In this document: in pieces, positions 23,201 through 32,036 of the stretch
Numbering within the stretch: position 1 is the first letter of the stretch
Layout of the letters: each line of letters starts with the position of its first letter
Source of the DNA: Hormiphora californensis
Lineage: Eukaryota > Ctenophora > Tentaculata > Cydippida > Pleurobrachiidae
Reading direction: 5' to 3'
DNA: 33,116 bases
NCBI GenBank assembly: GCA_020137815.1
Contig: WFME01000017.1
Location: 1 to 33,116, forward strand
Translations under genes and position numbers: made by a program
The notes under the pieces: model-generated
What the model was told of the DNA's origin: nothing
The model's input: only the letters and a program-made list of their open reading frames with translations
The model's database searches: none

Positions 23201-23730
23201 AACTAATGGGATGGAACTAATGGTAATATGGAGAATCTAAATATTTTCGAAATGATCTCAAATTGCCAGCAAAGTAAAAACAATGCTCCAAAGGGGCGGT
23301 GTTACACGTAACGCTTGGGTTGACATCTGATTTAGGTTCTATTCGACACCCATAATATGGGTGGAATTAAACAGTGACACGTGCAGTGTACTGAGTGAGC
23401 CCGTGAGAATGTGACATGCGGGCCTGGTTTCTGTGAGATGAAGTGATCGGATAGAGGAGCGGAGCACACATCAGAGGCCCAAAAAAATTTTTAATCAGTC
23501 CCATAGCAACATGAAGTGGTCATGACGGGGAAGTTATCATTCCAGGAATGCGCGCAGCGGAAGGAGAAGTAAAGAGTCGTGTTAGTAGCCACGGGTTGCG
23601 GGCGGCAATTCCGCCAGTTCCCGTAATTTTGGTCAGCACCATGCAGGACGCCATGAAATTCTTAATAAAGGGAGCATGTCCGTTAGAAAACGCACTGAAC
23701 AACGCTTCGAATTCTTTTTAAATCGGGCGT
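23200..23730. repeat. Dispersed repeat, copy 1 (degraded)
   Basis: This segment matches about 24328-24850 along its length, for example GAAATGATCTCAAATTGCCA, TGTTACACGTAACGCTT, GACATCTGATTTAG, GAAGTTATCATTCCAGGAAT and GCGCGCAGCGGAAGGAGAAG. The copies differ by one- or two-base indels every 10-20 bases, mostly bases missing here. It directly follows the homopolymer block, so part of the divergence is probably sequence error. No coding capacity is evident. Confidence 0.85.
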
Positions 23731-23962
23731 CCGCTAATCGGGATCAAATACAAAATGTACAGTGTACCCCCTATTTTAACAAATCACGAAGTTTTATAGA
23801 AATCGAATTGTATCGCTGAAATAGTGTTTTTTAAAGTTTACTTACAATTCACGTCAATAAAATTTTTTCGGTATTGAGTTGATGAAAGTTGAAAACGATG
23901 CGCTCCCCGATTCCCCAGTTATTTTAGGGGCTAAATAAAACACAGGAACACTTCGAGGAATC
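23731..23962. other. Unassigned stretch between repeats
   Basis: This is AT-rich sequence with no recognisable gene. TA followed by CAGTGTACCCCCTATTTTAA at 23760 resembles the terminal sequence of pogo/Tigger-type elements, but no matching right end was found. Confidence 0.35.
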
Positions 23963-24055
23963 GCTCTCTCTATCTCTCTACTCTTCTCTTATCCTTGAAG
24001 GAGAAAAGAGAGAGAAGAGAGAGAGGAGAGGAAGAGAGAGAGAGAGAGGGGAGAG

Positions 24056-24139
<84 letters not shown>

Positions 24140-24177
24140 GAACTCTGCGCTTCTCTAATAATCTCTCTCCTCCTCCC

Positions 24178-24217
<40 letters not shown>

Positions 24218-24240
24218 CTCTCTCTCTCTCTCTCTCCCAA
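23963..24240. repeat. (GA)n...(CT)n foldback microsatellite
   Basis: A GA-rich half (about 23997-24138) and a CT-rich half (about 24160-24236) flank a short unique spacer (AACTCTGCGCTTCTCTAATA), so the stretch can fold on itself like the one at 15740-16055. ORFs across it are low-complexity artefacts. Confidence 0.9.
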
Positions 24241-24885
24241 GTAAGGGCGTTTTGATAACCCACCCGGCGGAGCCGGGTGGCCCTCTTTTTCCCACATATG
24301 TCACCAGTTCAATGGTTGCCATGGCAACTAAATCGGTAACTATGGAGACTGAATTGCTAAATTATGTTCCGAAATGATCTCAAATTGCCAGCAAAGTAAA
24401 AACAACTGCTCCCAAAAGAGGGCCGGGTGTTACACGTAACGCTTTGGGTTTGACATCTGATTTAGAGTTCTATTCGACACTCCCATAATAATGGGTGTGG
24501 TAATTAAACATGTGACACTGTGCAGTGTACTGAGCTGATGACTGTGAGATATGTGACACTGACAGGGCCTGGTTTCTGATGAGATGAAATGTGATCGGAT
24601 AGCAGGAGCAGTGAGCACACATCAAGAGGACCCAAAACAATTTAAATCAGTGCCATAGCAACATGAAGTGGTCATGACAGGAAGTTATCATTCCAGGAAT
24701 GCGCGCAGCGGAAGGAGAAGTTAAAGCAGTCGCTGTTAGTAGCCACTGTGTGCGGGCGGCTCAACTTCCGCCATAGTTACGTAATTTTGGTCACTGCACC
24801 ACTGCAGGACGCCATTGAAATTCTTAATGAAGGAGCACTGTCGCGTAGAAACGCACTGAACGAACGACTTCGACTTCGACGCGAC
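24241..24885. repeat. Dispersed repeat, copy 2 (fuller copy)
   Basis: The 5' end has TTTTGATAACCCACCCGGC with a hairpin at 24260-24280 (CCACCCGGC / GCCGGGTGG, loop GGA), then a perfect 14-base palindrome GTTGCCATGGCAAC at 24315-24328. The body is shared with 23200-23730. The 3' end, AACGAACGACTTCGACTTCG then ACGCGAC, is shared with the third copy ending at 25186. No open frame of note is present, so this looks like a non-autonomous element, possibly SINE- or MITE-like. Confidence 0.8.
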
Positions 24886-24909
24886 ATTTCCAAATTATAA
24901 TATAGACTA

Positions 24910-24928
24910 GCGCACCCATTGGGTGCGC
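24910..24928. other. Perfect 8-bp-stem hairpin
   Basis: GCGCACCC (24910-24917) pairs with GGGTGCGC (24921-24928) around the loop ATT, just before the third copy of the dispersed repeat. Confidence 0.7.
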
Positions 24929-24932
24929 CTCA

Positions 24933-25186
24933 AGTAAAGCCTTTTGATAACACACCCGGCTTCGCCGGGTGGTTCTTTCAACGTCAATAATATGGTTGTC
25001 ATGGCAACTGGAGTAGTAAATGGAGTGGGAATTATTGAAATTCATTCGAAAATATTAACAAACTTCCACTGGAAGATCCAAAAGTGTAAATGGAAGCTTT
25101 ACAGCTTTGGGCACATTGAAGTGTTTTATGAAGGAGCAGCCTGTCGCGTAGATACCGCTGAACGAACGACTTCGACTTCGACGCGA
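24933..25186. repeat. Dispersed repeat, copy 3 (short form)
   Basis: It begins AAGTAAAGCCTTTTGATAAC with hairpin CACCCGGC/GCCGGGTG (24953-24971, loop TTC). An X-box-like GTTGTCATGGCAAC follows at 24995-25008, and it ends with the shared AACGAACGACTTCGACTTCG and ACGCGAC before a (TA)n run at 25187-25202. The ends match copy 2 but the middle is different and much shorter, as in an internally deleted or recombined family member. Confidence 0.75.
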
Positions 25187-25794
25187 CTATATATATATAT
25201 ATAGAGATATATACATAAAATATGTATTGTAAAATGTAAATATATGTAATACGGTATTTGACCATTACGGTTTCTGAAATACATATGTATTTGAAATACA
25301 TATATATTTCGGTGTCACGTGTTGTCAATCTGGCGCTCTGATTGGTCTCGTCTTACCGTTTTTCACTGATACCGTGTTGAACCGATACTGTATTCTCACT
25401 ACAAGCACCCATGTAACCATTTGCATTTATCTAATTCTAACTAATCGAATAATTTGATACAACAGCTGTAGGAATTCACACAGGCCAGGTCTTAATTTTG
25501 ATAATCGTCCGAATCATCGAGTAGAGAATTACGTTTTATGATATCTATGCTAACTGGGGCCGGGGGGGGGGGGGGAAGATACTGAACTGGAGGTACTGAA
25601 CTGGAGTTCGGCGACTACTTACTGAAAAAAAAAAACGAAATTCGGGCGTCCAACCAATTATTAGTTTTGCTTCAATTAGGAACCCCCCCCCCCCCCGTCA
25701 GTACGGCTGTTTACTGAAAATAACTGAATTATATTTTTTCTTCAATAAGTATAGCTGCACCGTCTACTTGCTAAATCGTTATTGTCTTTTTTAG
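25187..25794. promoter_or_regulatory. Upstream region of the pentraxin gene (simple repeats, possible promoter)
   Basis: It opens with (TA)n and AT-rich sequence with ATACATATGTATTTGAAATA-type repeats (25205-25310). Next come an E-box CACGTG (about 25316) and an inverted CCAAT (ATTGG, about 25342). A run of 14 G (25562-25575) and a run of 14 C (25683-25696) face each other, with TACTGAACTGGAG repeated between them. TTTTTTAG at about 25787-25794 looks like a splice acceptor, so a leader exon may exist upstream. Promoter assignment is only positional. Confidence 0.3.
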
Positions 25795-25801
25795 ATTCTT
25801 C

Positions 25802-26789
25802 ATGGTGTTAGTGGTATATCTCTTCATCTCACTGCTGCTTATACAGACCGGCTCTGGAACAGGTAACAGTAATTACAGTGGGATCCCGATTATACGGTAT
25901 ACCTTACTCTCGCTAATTAAGAAACGCTTTAGGAAGAAATTTTTTTATAAGAAACGGGAAATGTGGAAACACATTAAATAAGAAACCCCAAAATAAGAAA
26001 CTCCCCCAAGAAAGTAAGAAACCCCAAAAATAAGAAACGCAAAAATAAGAAACCCCAAAAATAAGAAACGCAAAAATAAGAAACCCAAAAATTAAGAAAC
26101 CCCAAAATTAAGAAACCCCAAAATTAAGATACCCCAAAATTAAGAAACCCCAAAATTAAGAAACCCCAAAATTAAGAAACCCCAAAATTAAGAAACCCCA
26201 AAATTAAGAAACCCCAAAATTAAGAAACCCCAAAATTGAGAAACCCCAAAATTAAGAAACCCCAAAATTAAGAAACCCCAAAATTAAGAAACCCCAAAAT
26301 TAAGAAACCCCAAAATTAAGAAACCCCAAAAATAAGAAACCCCAAAAATAAGAAACCCCAAAAATAAGAAACTCGAAAAATAATAAACTCGAAAAATAAG
26401 AAACCTAATTAGGGGAGGGCCTCAAAAAGCCCTAAAATGGACATTTTTGACAACACAGACCAAATGCGGCAAAATAACGCAATTTGAACTAGGTAAAATG
26501 TTGTTTAGGCTATTTCGAAGGTGTGGTCAAAATTTCAGCTCATAACGGTTGACAGGTTACGAAATGGTGGCCGGAATAAGTAAGCTGAGACAAGGGGGTT
26601 AAACACAACACAAAACAACTGCAATGAACTGCTTGTGTGTAAACACTCAGAACTGTCGCAGAATGCAGAGGCCCGTTTCTTATCTCTGTTTTCAAGATGG
26701 GTGTGTCGCCCTGCTTTCTCTCCCAATCTCTCTTCCTATCTCGTCCTCTTTTTCTTTCTTTATCATTGATGATGTCTGCGTGTGTGTGT

Positions 26790-26869
<80 letters not shown>

Positions 26870-27294
26870 CTAAGAAGCAAAGCGAGTGTTAAAACACAAT
26901 CTAAGAGTGGGTGGGTACGAAAAGATAAGGTATTAGACCAGAATGTAGCTCGACAGTGGGGGGTACGAAAAGATAAGAAGTGATACTGAGTGTGAGAAGG
27001 GAAAAAGGGGGGGGGAAGAGATGAAACAAAAATGACGACACGAAAGCAAGAAATCATGAACACAAAACACACGGATTTGAGAGAGTGCAAGAGATAGATG
27101 AACGAGATAGGGATCGGGAGGTGCTCATGCGTGACAGACCTCCACGCACGTGACTTAGAATGCTGGCACCCAATTGGCTGATCATAGTGAAAGTGAAAGT
27201 GACCATAAATGCAGCAATTTGATTGGCTGCGCTGACTGAGTTTGTGATTGGGGGCGGGAACTGGGAAGAGAGAGAGAGAGGGAGAGAGAGAGAG

Positions 27295-27359
<65 letters not shown>

Positions 27360-27363
27360 GTGG

Positions 27364-27431
<68 letters not shown>

Positions 27432-30400
27432 AAGCAGGGCGACACACCCATCTTGAAAACAGAGATAAGAAACGGGCCTCTGCATTCTGCGACAGTTCTG
27501 AGTGTTTACACACAAGCAGTTCATTGCAGTTGTTTTGTGTTGTGTTTAACCCCCTTGTCTCAGCTTACTTATTCCGGCCACCATTTCGTAACCTGTCAAC
27601 CGTTATGAGCTGAAATTTTGACCACACTTTCGAAATAGTCTAAACAACATTTTACCTAGTTCAAATTGCGTTATTTTGCCGCATTTGGCCTGTGTTGTCA
27701 AAAATGTCCATTTTAGGGCTTTTTGAGGCCCTCCCCCTAATTAGGTTTCTTATTTTTTGAGTTTCTTTTTTTGGGGTTTCTTATTTTTTGAGTTTCTTTT
27801 TTTGGGGTTTCTTATTTTTGGGGTTTCTTATTTTTGGGGTTTCTTATTTTTGAGTTTCTTATTTTTGGGGTTTCTTAATTTTTTTAGTTTCTTAATTTTG
27901 GGGTTTCTTATTTTTGGGGTTTCTTATTTTTGGGGTTTCTTATTTTTGGGGTTTCTTATTTTTGGGGTTTCTTATTTTGGGGGTTTCTTAATTTTGGGGT
28001 TTCTTAATTTTGGGGTTTCTTACTTTTGGGGTTTCTTAATTTTTGGGGTTTCTTATTTTTGGGGTTTCTTAATTTTGGGGTTTCTTATTTTTGGGGTTTC
28101 TTAATTTTGGGGTTTCTTATTTTTGGGGTTTCTTATTTTTGGGGTTTCTTATTTTTGGGGTTTCTTATTTTTGGGGTTTCTTAATTTTGGTTTCTTATTT
28201 TTTTAGTTTCTTAATTTTGGTTTCTTATTTTTTCAGTTTCTTAATAAACGAGAGAGTTTCTTATTTTTAGGGTGTCTAAATTTTGGGGTTTCTTGTAAAA
28301 AAGTTTATTATTTAAAAGTTTCTTGAAATATGCGAGCTTAATTAACGAGAGTAAGGTATACTATACCAGGCACTCCTTTCCCCGATTTGCCAGGACTTTC
28401 TCCCCGAGAATCCCCGTAAATCGGCCGGGTCCGACTATTAGTAATAGGAGAAAGAATAGGGCTGACGAGAGATAGTAATTACAACATATAATCTTAACAA
28501 GAACTAGAATGACTGCCAAAGAACAGGGAGGCATGGGAATTCCCCCGGAGTCCAAATTAAGAGAAGTGATAGAGAAGTGATAGAGAGAAAGAGACACCCC
28601 GATTTAACGGACAAAACTCCTTCCCCCGAAATTACCGTCAGACTGTATATATAATATTATATAAATCACATCTGCCATTAAAGGGCCTAAAAACCCAAAT
28701 TTTAATTAATTATTTTGAACACTCCATCGTAACAAGCATGCTATTGGAGTCCCAAAAAGCATAGGCACACGCCACATGGACCCCAGGTGAGCCCAGGGGG
28801 AGCCCCTCAAGTTGGGGCCCATTTGGGGTCCCCTTGTAAACGCGCTTGTACTCCTTGAAATGCTAACAATATGATCCTCTCTCAAATATAAAATTTAGGA
28901 TAGAAATGATCCTTGTGTTTTAGTAGATTTCATAATCTTTCTCATCAATTATTATTTAAGCCTATCAAAACTAGGATAAAAATTACCAGAATACAGAGAC
29001 AAGAAAGGTTATGTACTCACCTGTAACATAAGGATAAATTTACCCAAAACTTCAAATTTGAGAGAGGATCATATTGTTAGCATTTCAAGGAGTACAAGCG
29101 CGTTTACAGGGGGACCCCAACTGGGCCCGAACTTGAGGTGCTCCCCCTGGGATCACCTTGGGTCCGTGGGGCGTGTACCTATGTTTTTTGGGACTCCAAT
29201 AGCATGCTTGTTACGATGTAGTGTTCAAAATAAATAAATAGAATTTGGGTTTTTAGGCCCTTTAATGTGTATGTGTGTGGCTCTAGGTTTTAGCGTACCA
29301 AACTCACCCTTCTGACCACCTTTGTTTTCAGACCGTTGTGTTAATAAGATCCAGTACCCATATGCATCTGACGGAACAAGTTATGCAATCCAACATTACA
29401 ATGAGTCAGGAAGGTTTCATGAATTCACCCTAGCCTTCTGGTTCGGGTACGATTCATGGCCGTCAACTGATTGGCAATGCGTAATGGGGTTCGCGACGGG
29501 CGTTCCTGTCGGTCCTACACTAATTGAAGATTTAAAAAATCCTTTAAACGATGAATCACTTGATGTTTGGTTTCAAACATCAGGGAAACAAATCCGTATA
29601 GATTTTGCTAAGGATTACGAGATTTGTAAGTTTGACTGAGCTGAGCTGACAACAATCACAGCTAAAAAATTCCAAAATATCAATGATGAGATCTTGTTCA
29701 GGATTAAGATAGAGAAGATATTAAAAATCTTGTTCTGATAAAAAATTCCACACACACACAATTATATAAATGTTTCCATATTTACACTTTTTAGGGACAA
29801 CAACAACCCTTTCTTTGAGGACCTGGAACCACTACACGGTCACATTCAACACGGTTGTGGGCCTAAAGATCTACGAGAATGGCACGGAAACAGTGTCTAG
29901 GGACGATCTTGCTAGTTATCAAATTCTGAAAGCAGGATACCTTGTCTTTGGGCAGGTAACTAAAGTAAAACACAAACATACACACACACACACAATTAGG
30001 CTTGGGGTTTGTGATATTTACAACGGTCATAGCTCGTGAGATAGAATTTGAATTTGGAGTTTAGGAAGAACTCGAAATGATCCTTCTAACTTCCAAATTT
30101 GCCTTTTTTAGTTTGGGTTAATTAAACCGTTAAGTTGGACCCAAACTAAAAAGGCAAACTTTGATTCAATATTTTGTTAAAATTCTAAAACATTTTTGAT
30201 CTTACAAAAGCTTTCAACTTTTCATTATCAGGACCAAGATAAACCAGCAGATCCAGCATCATTTCAAATTAAACAGTCCTGCTCCGGTCGTGTTAAAGAG
30301 CCGTACTTCTCGGACAAAGCAATTGGTTCTGATGAGGTGGCATTGTTGTACAAGGATCACCACCTTCCTGCAGGGACCAACATGATCGATAGTCATACTA

Positions 30401-30468
30401 TAACTGAATACGGTGAAATCGATATCTCATACACCGTTTGTAACCAAGGTATGGTTATTTACATATAG
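25802..30468 (+). CDS. Secreted pentraxin / LamG-type domain protein
   Basis: Four exons join in frame: 25802-25862 (phase 1), 29332-29625 (phase 1), 29795-29955 (phase 0) and 30232-30448. Exon 1 gives a signal peptide (MVLVVYLFISLLLIQTGSGT). Exons 2-4 give about 225 residues of concanavalin-A-like jelly-roll sequence. EFTLAFWFGYDSWP matches the early pentraxin strand, WNHYTVTFNTVVGLKIYENG corresponds to the HxCxTW signature region (Cys and Trp replaced by Thr and Phe), and LVFGQDQD followed by FQIKQSCSGRVKEPYF matches the pentraxin LGQDQD calcium-binding and later strands. Likely an extracellular lectin or pattern-recognition molecule. Reading through exon 4 gives a stop at 30466-30468 (about 250 residues). 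Splicing at the GT at 30449 would instead continue, in phase, into the duplicated exon at 33003. Intron 1 holds two nested transposons. Confidence 0.85.
25920..26400. repeat. 16-bp repeat array (left arm)
   Basis: About 28 copies of AAGAAACCCCAAAATT with AAGAAACCCCAAAAAT variants. It is the inverted counterpart of the array at 27746-28310. Confidence 0.93.
26401..26724. repeat. Foldback arm, left (324 bp)
   Basis: It begins AAACCTAATTAGGGGAGGGC and ends CCTGCTTTCTCTCCC. The reverse complement lies at 27422-27748 with only a few differences (for example TATTTCGAAGGTGTGG against the partner's CCACACTTTCGAAATA). No protein is evident. Confidence 0.93.
26790..26868. repeat. (GA)n microsatellite
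   Basis: About 38 GA dinucleotides preceded by GTGTGTGTGT. They lie inside the foldback element in the same orientation as those at 27269-27430, so they are not part of the inverted symmetry. Confidence 0.95.
26869..27268. promoter_or_regulatory. Unique core of the foldback element with clustered promoter-type motifs
   Basis: The core has the direct repeat GTACGAAAAGATAAG (26915-26929 and 26963-26977). A dense motif cluster follows: E-box CACGTG (27147-27152), CCAAT (27170-27174, within CCAATTGG), GTGAAAGTGAAAGTGACC (27187-27204, resembling an IRF/ISRE element), two more inverted CCAATs (ATTGG at 27222 and 27247) and GC box GGGGGCGGG (27250-27258). No ORF of note follows. Promoter activity is inference from motif density alone. 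Confidence 0.35.
27269..27430. repeat. (GA)n microsatellites flanking a GTGTGTGTGT core
   Basis: Two GA runs (about 27269-27355 and 27375-27430) are separated by CTGTGTGGGTGTGTGTGTG. Arg/Glu or Ser/Leu ORFs here are artefacts. Confidence 0.95.
27422..27748. repeat. Foldback arm, right (327 bp)
   Basis: Reverse complement of 26401-26724, running from GGGAGAGAGAAAGCAGGGCG to CCCTAATTAGGTTT. Confidence 0.93.
27746..28310. repeat. 16-bp repeat array (right arm)
   Basis: About 34 copies of GGGGTTTCTTATTTTT or GGGGTTTCTTAATTTT, the reverse complement of the left arm array. The Phe/Gly-rich ORF at 27757-28104 arises from this repeat and is not a gene. Confidence 0.93.
28438..28677. other. Intron 1 spacer with possible transposon subterminal sequence
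   Basis: CCCCGATTTAACGGACAAAA then CTCCTTCCCCCGAAATTACC (about 28595-28637), ending GACTGTA, resembles the right-end sequence at 28370-28437. It may be a second or older pogo-like terminus (ACTG then TA at 28646). GAGAAGTGATA is repeated in tandem at about 28560-28585. Confidence 0.35.
28682..29261. mobile_element. 580-bp foldback MITE with TTAA flanks
   Basis: The arms 28682-28887 and 29055-29261 are inverted copies about 90% identical by eye, starting AGGGCCTAAAAACCCAAATT. Both ends are flanked by TTAA (28678-28681 and 29262-29265), the target duplication of piggyBac-type transposases, although the end does not start with the usual CCC. The 167-bp spacer has no ORF of note. The right end lies 70 bp upstream of the acceptor of pentraxin exon 2. 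Confidence 0.85.
30097..30158. other. Hairpin in pentraxin intron 3
   Basis: ATTTGCCTTTTTTAGTTTGG (from 30097) pairs with CCAAACTAAAAAGGCAAACT (30139-30158), separated by about 20 bases. It may be a small MITE remnant. Confidence 0.65.
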
Positions 30469-30721
30469 CACTGAAGATGGTCGCGTGTGTTACGCGGAAT
30501 TATAATGGAATCAAACGTATGAAATCATTTGTAAAAGGCTAATTTTTTCGCGGTGTCCTTTATTCGTTTTTGACATTTTTTGACCGGATTATCGAAAAAT
30601 GCACAAAATGTTGAAATTGACTCAGTATATGTATTATGGCTAAACTTTAAGAGATGTACCAGTAAATAAATAAACCTCTTGCAAACGAGTTCTCGGTCAA
30701 AAATGGTTGATTTCATATGAA

Positions 30722-30916
30722 GTATGAACGTTTGTAGACTGGCGCGTTATGAAGTTGGCTGTTCCCAGCGCGAGCTGGGGACAGCCAACTGGAGTTTAAT
30801 CGCCCGGCAGGGCGATTAAACTGGTTTAAATCCCGACGCCGATCCCGAGGCGCCAGCCGAGGGTGAGGGGGAGGTGATTTAAACCTATAACGCGATAGGC
30901 TAACAAACGTTCATAT
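30722..30916. mobile_element. Multi-hairpin element (outer inverted repeat enclosing three stems)
   Basis: The outer inverted repeat pairs ATGAACGTTTGTAG..CGCGTTAT (30724-30750) with ATAACGCGATAGGCTAACAA..CAT (30887-30914). Inside lie AGTTGGCTGTTCCCAGC/GCTGGGGACAGCCAACT (30753-30769 / 30774-30790, loop GCGA), GTTTAATCGCCC/GGGCGATTAAAC (30794-30805 / 30810-30821, loop GGCA) and GGTTTAAATC/GATTTAAACC (30823-30832 / 30876-30885). Together they predict a four-way junction. There is no coding capacity. The family is unknown. Confidence 0.75.
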
Positions 30917-30918
30917 TT

Positions 30919-31406
30919 TATGAAACCCGATAGTAATTACACACAAATAAGAGACACAACACAAGGTGAAACACACTAGGACTGCTGGCAAATAGTCAAT
31001 AGACACCCTGAAAATGTGTGTAGACTTAGTGTCTACTGTTCCTAACATGTTTGAGAAAGAGAGAGAAAGATTAGGAGCAATACACACTGTCAGAGGTAGT
31101 GAACAGTAAAAGAGACAATGAGAGAGAGAAATGAATGGAATGTGATTCTTTTCACTCCTTATGAGAGAGATAACATTGAAACGTGTTGCAGACATATTAC
31201 CCCTTTCTTTTGTTGACAGAACTGTGTGTTTACACACATTTTCAATACTTAGAATTTTACACGCATGTTATTCAAATGAAGAGAAACGCGTGAAAAAGGA
31301 CTCTGGCCTGATAAATCGCGAGCAGGGTGTTAAATCCCCCAGCTAGCAGTTATCATGAGCGCGCAAAATCTTCAAACGACTGATAAATCAGCTATCGGGT
31401 TTCATA
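30919..31406. other. Segment bounded by a perfect 15-bp inverted repeat
   Basis: TATGAAACCCGATAG (30919-30933) and CTATCGGGTTTCATA (31392-31406) bound 458 bp with no recognisable gene. It could be a small DNA element. No target duplication was found. Confidence 0.5.
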
Positions 31407-31495
31407 TCTCCGTGAAACGTCGAACTCCGAATTCTTCAGTGTGCGTCATGCACCGTTGAGATCTCAATTCAATGCGCACCACTTGACATGTTCCT

Positions 31496-31567
31496 TGTCT
31501 GTCAGCTCTCACACCGGGCCGAAGGCCCGGTGTAAGCGAGGCGCTTAAGTGCCGAACAGACAGACTG
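31496..31567. other. Second multi-hairpin structure
   Basis: ACACCGGGCC (31511-31520) pairs perfectly with GGCCCGGTGT (31524-31533), loop GAA. A near-palindrome GCGCTTAAGTGC (31541-31552) follows. An outer pair, TGTCTGT before and ACAGACA after, encloses both. Confidence 0.6.
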
Positions 31568-31828
31568 CGTAGCATGGCAACGCACCACCAACTTCAGTGT
31601 GTCTCCTCCCAAATTCATACATAAATTCATACATTACATACATAAATTCATAAAACGGTCCCTTTCTTTCCCTCGAATCGTAATCTAACAAAGATATTTA
31701 TATGTTGGATTGAATTGGACAGGATTGAATCAAAGTTCGCCCTACAGCCCAAAGACAGGCGTCTGTTCAAAGCACAGACTAAATTTTGGTATCAAAAGAA
31801 AGCTATACTATAATAGATGTATGGGCGC
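31568..31828. other. Unassigned stretch with AAATTCATACAT repeats
   Basis: AAATTCATACAT recurs at about 31611-31650. The rest is unique sequence up to the MITE, and no exon is recognised. Confidence 0.5.
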
Positions 31829-32036
31829 CCCCATCAGAATGTCGCTCGGCAATTTCCGTATTGGCTCGGTGATTGGTTCGGTAACAACAAGTGGTTTGCC
31901 GAGCCATGCGGCCTTGTGCGGTAAGTTTTCGGCGACCTCCTTGACTCTCCGAACCACTGGTTCGGCAAACCACCTGTTGTTCCCAAGCCGTCTCCCGAAC
32001 GAATGCGGAAATTGCCGAGCGACATTCTGATGAGGG
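31829..32036. mobile_element. 208-bp palindromic MITE, copy 2
   Basis: This is the second copy of the element at 20128-20337, in the same orientation, differing by about ten substitutions or small indels. The left flank is unique sequence (TATGGGCG) and the right flank starts inside a 33-bp unit (AAGGAGGTC), the mirror image of copy 1. Confidence 0.9.

Larger units (their letters stand above)
25876..28437. mobile_element. Pogo/Tigger-like non-autonomous element with giant inverted arms
   Basis: The left end is TA then CAGTGGGATCCCGATTATAC (25876). The right end, reversed, reads TAGTCGGACCCGGCCGATTT then ACGG, similar in form to the CAGT...CCC..TTA..CGG termini of pogo/Tigger elements. Inside, a second inverted pair TATACCTTACTCTCG (25898) / CGAGAGTAAGGTATA (28360) opens arms of 16-bp repeats, then 324-bp unique inverted arms, then GA microsatellites around a unique core. 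No transposase is visible. The element sits in intron 1 of the pentraxin gene. Family assignment rests only on the termini. Confidence 0.65.

Noticed and set aside
24241-24290. Complete tRNA-derived SINE head
   Set aside because: No A-box/B-box pair could be recognised with confidence, so I left the family unclassified.
26624-27613. ORFs of Arg-Glu or Ser-Leu repeats, some with mirrored MNCLCVNTQNC starts
   Set aside because: The matching N termini come from the inverted arms and the rest from GA microsatellites. There is no protein homology.
27757-28104. Phe/Gly-rich hydrophobic ORF (YFWGFLIFGVS repeats)
   Set aside because: It is a translation of the 16-bp GGGGTTTCTTATTTTT repeat, and the frame is lost in variants.
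30753-30821. Bacterial-type terminator or tRNA-like fold
   Set aside because: No T-tract follows the stems and no tRNA anticodon or T-arm consensus is present. The eukaryotic context makes a rho-independent terminator irrelevant.
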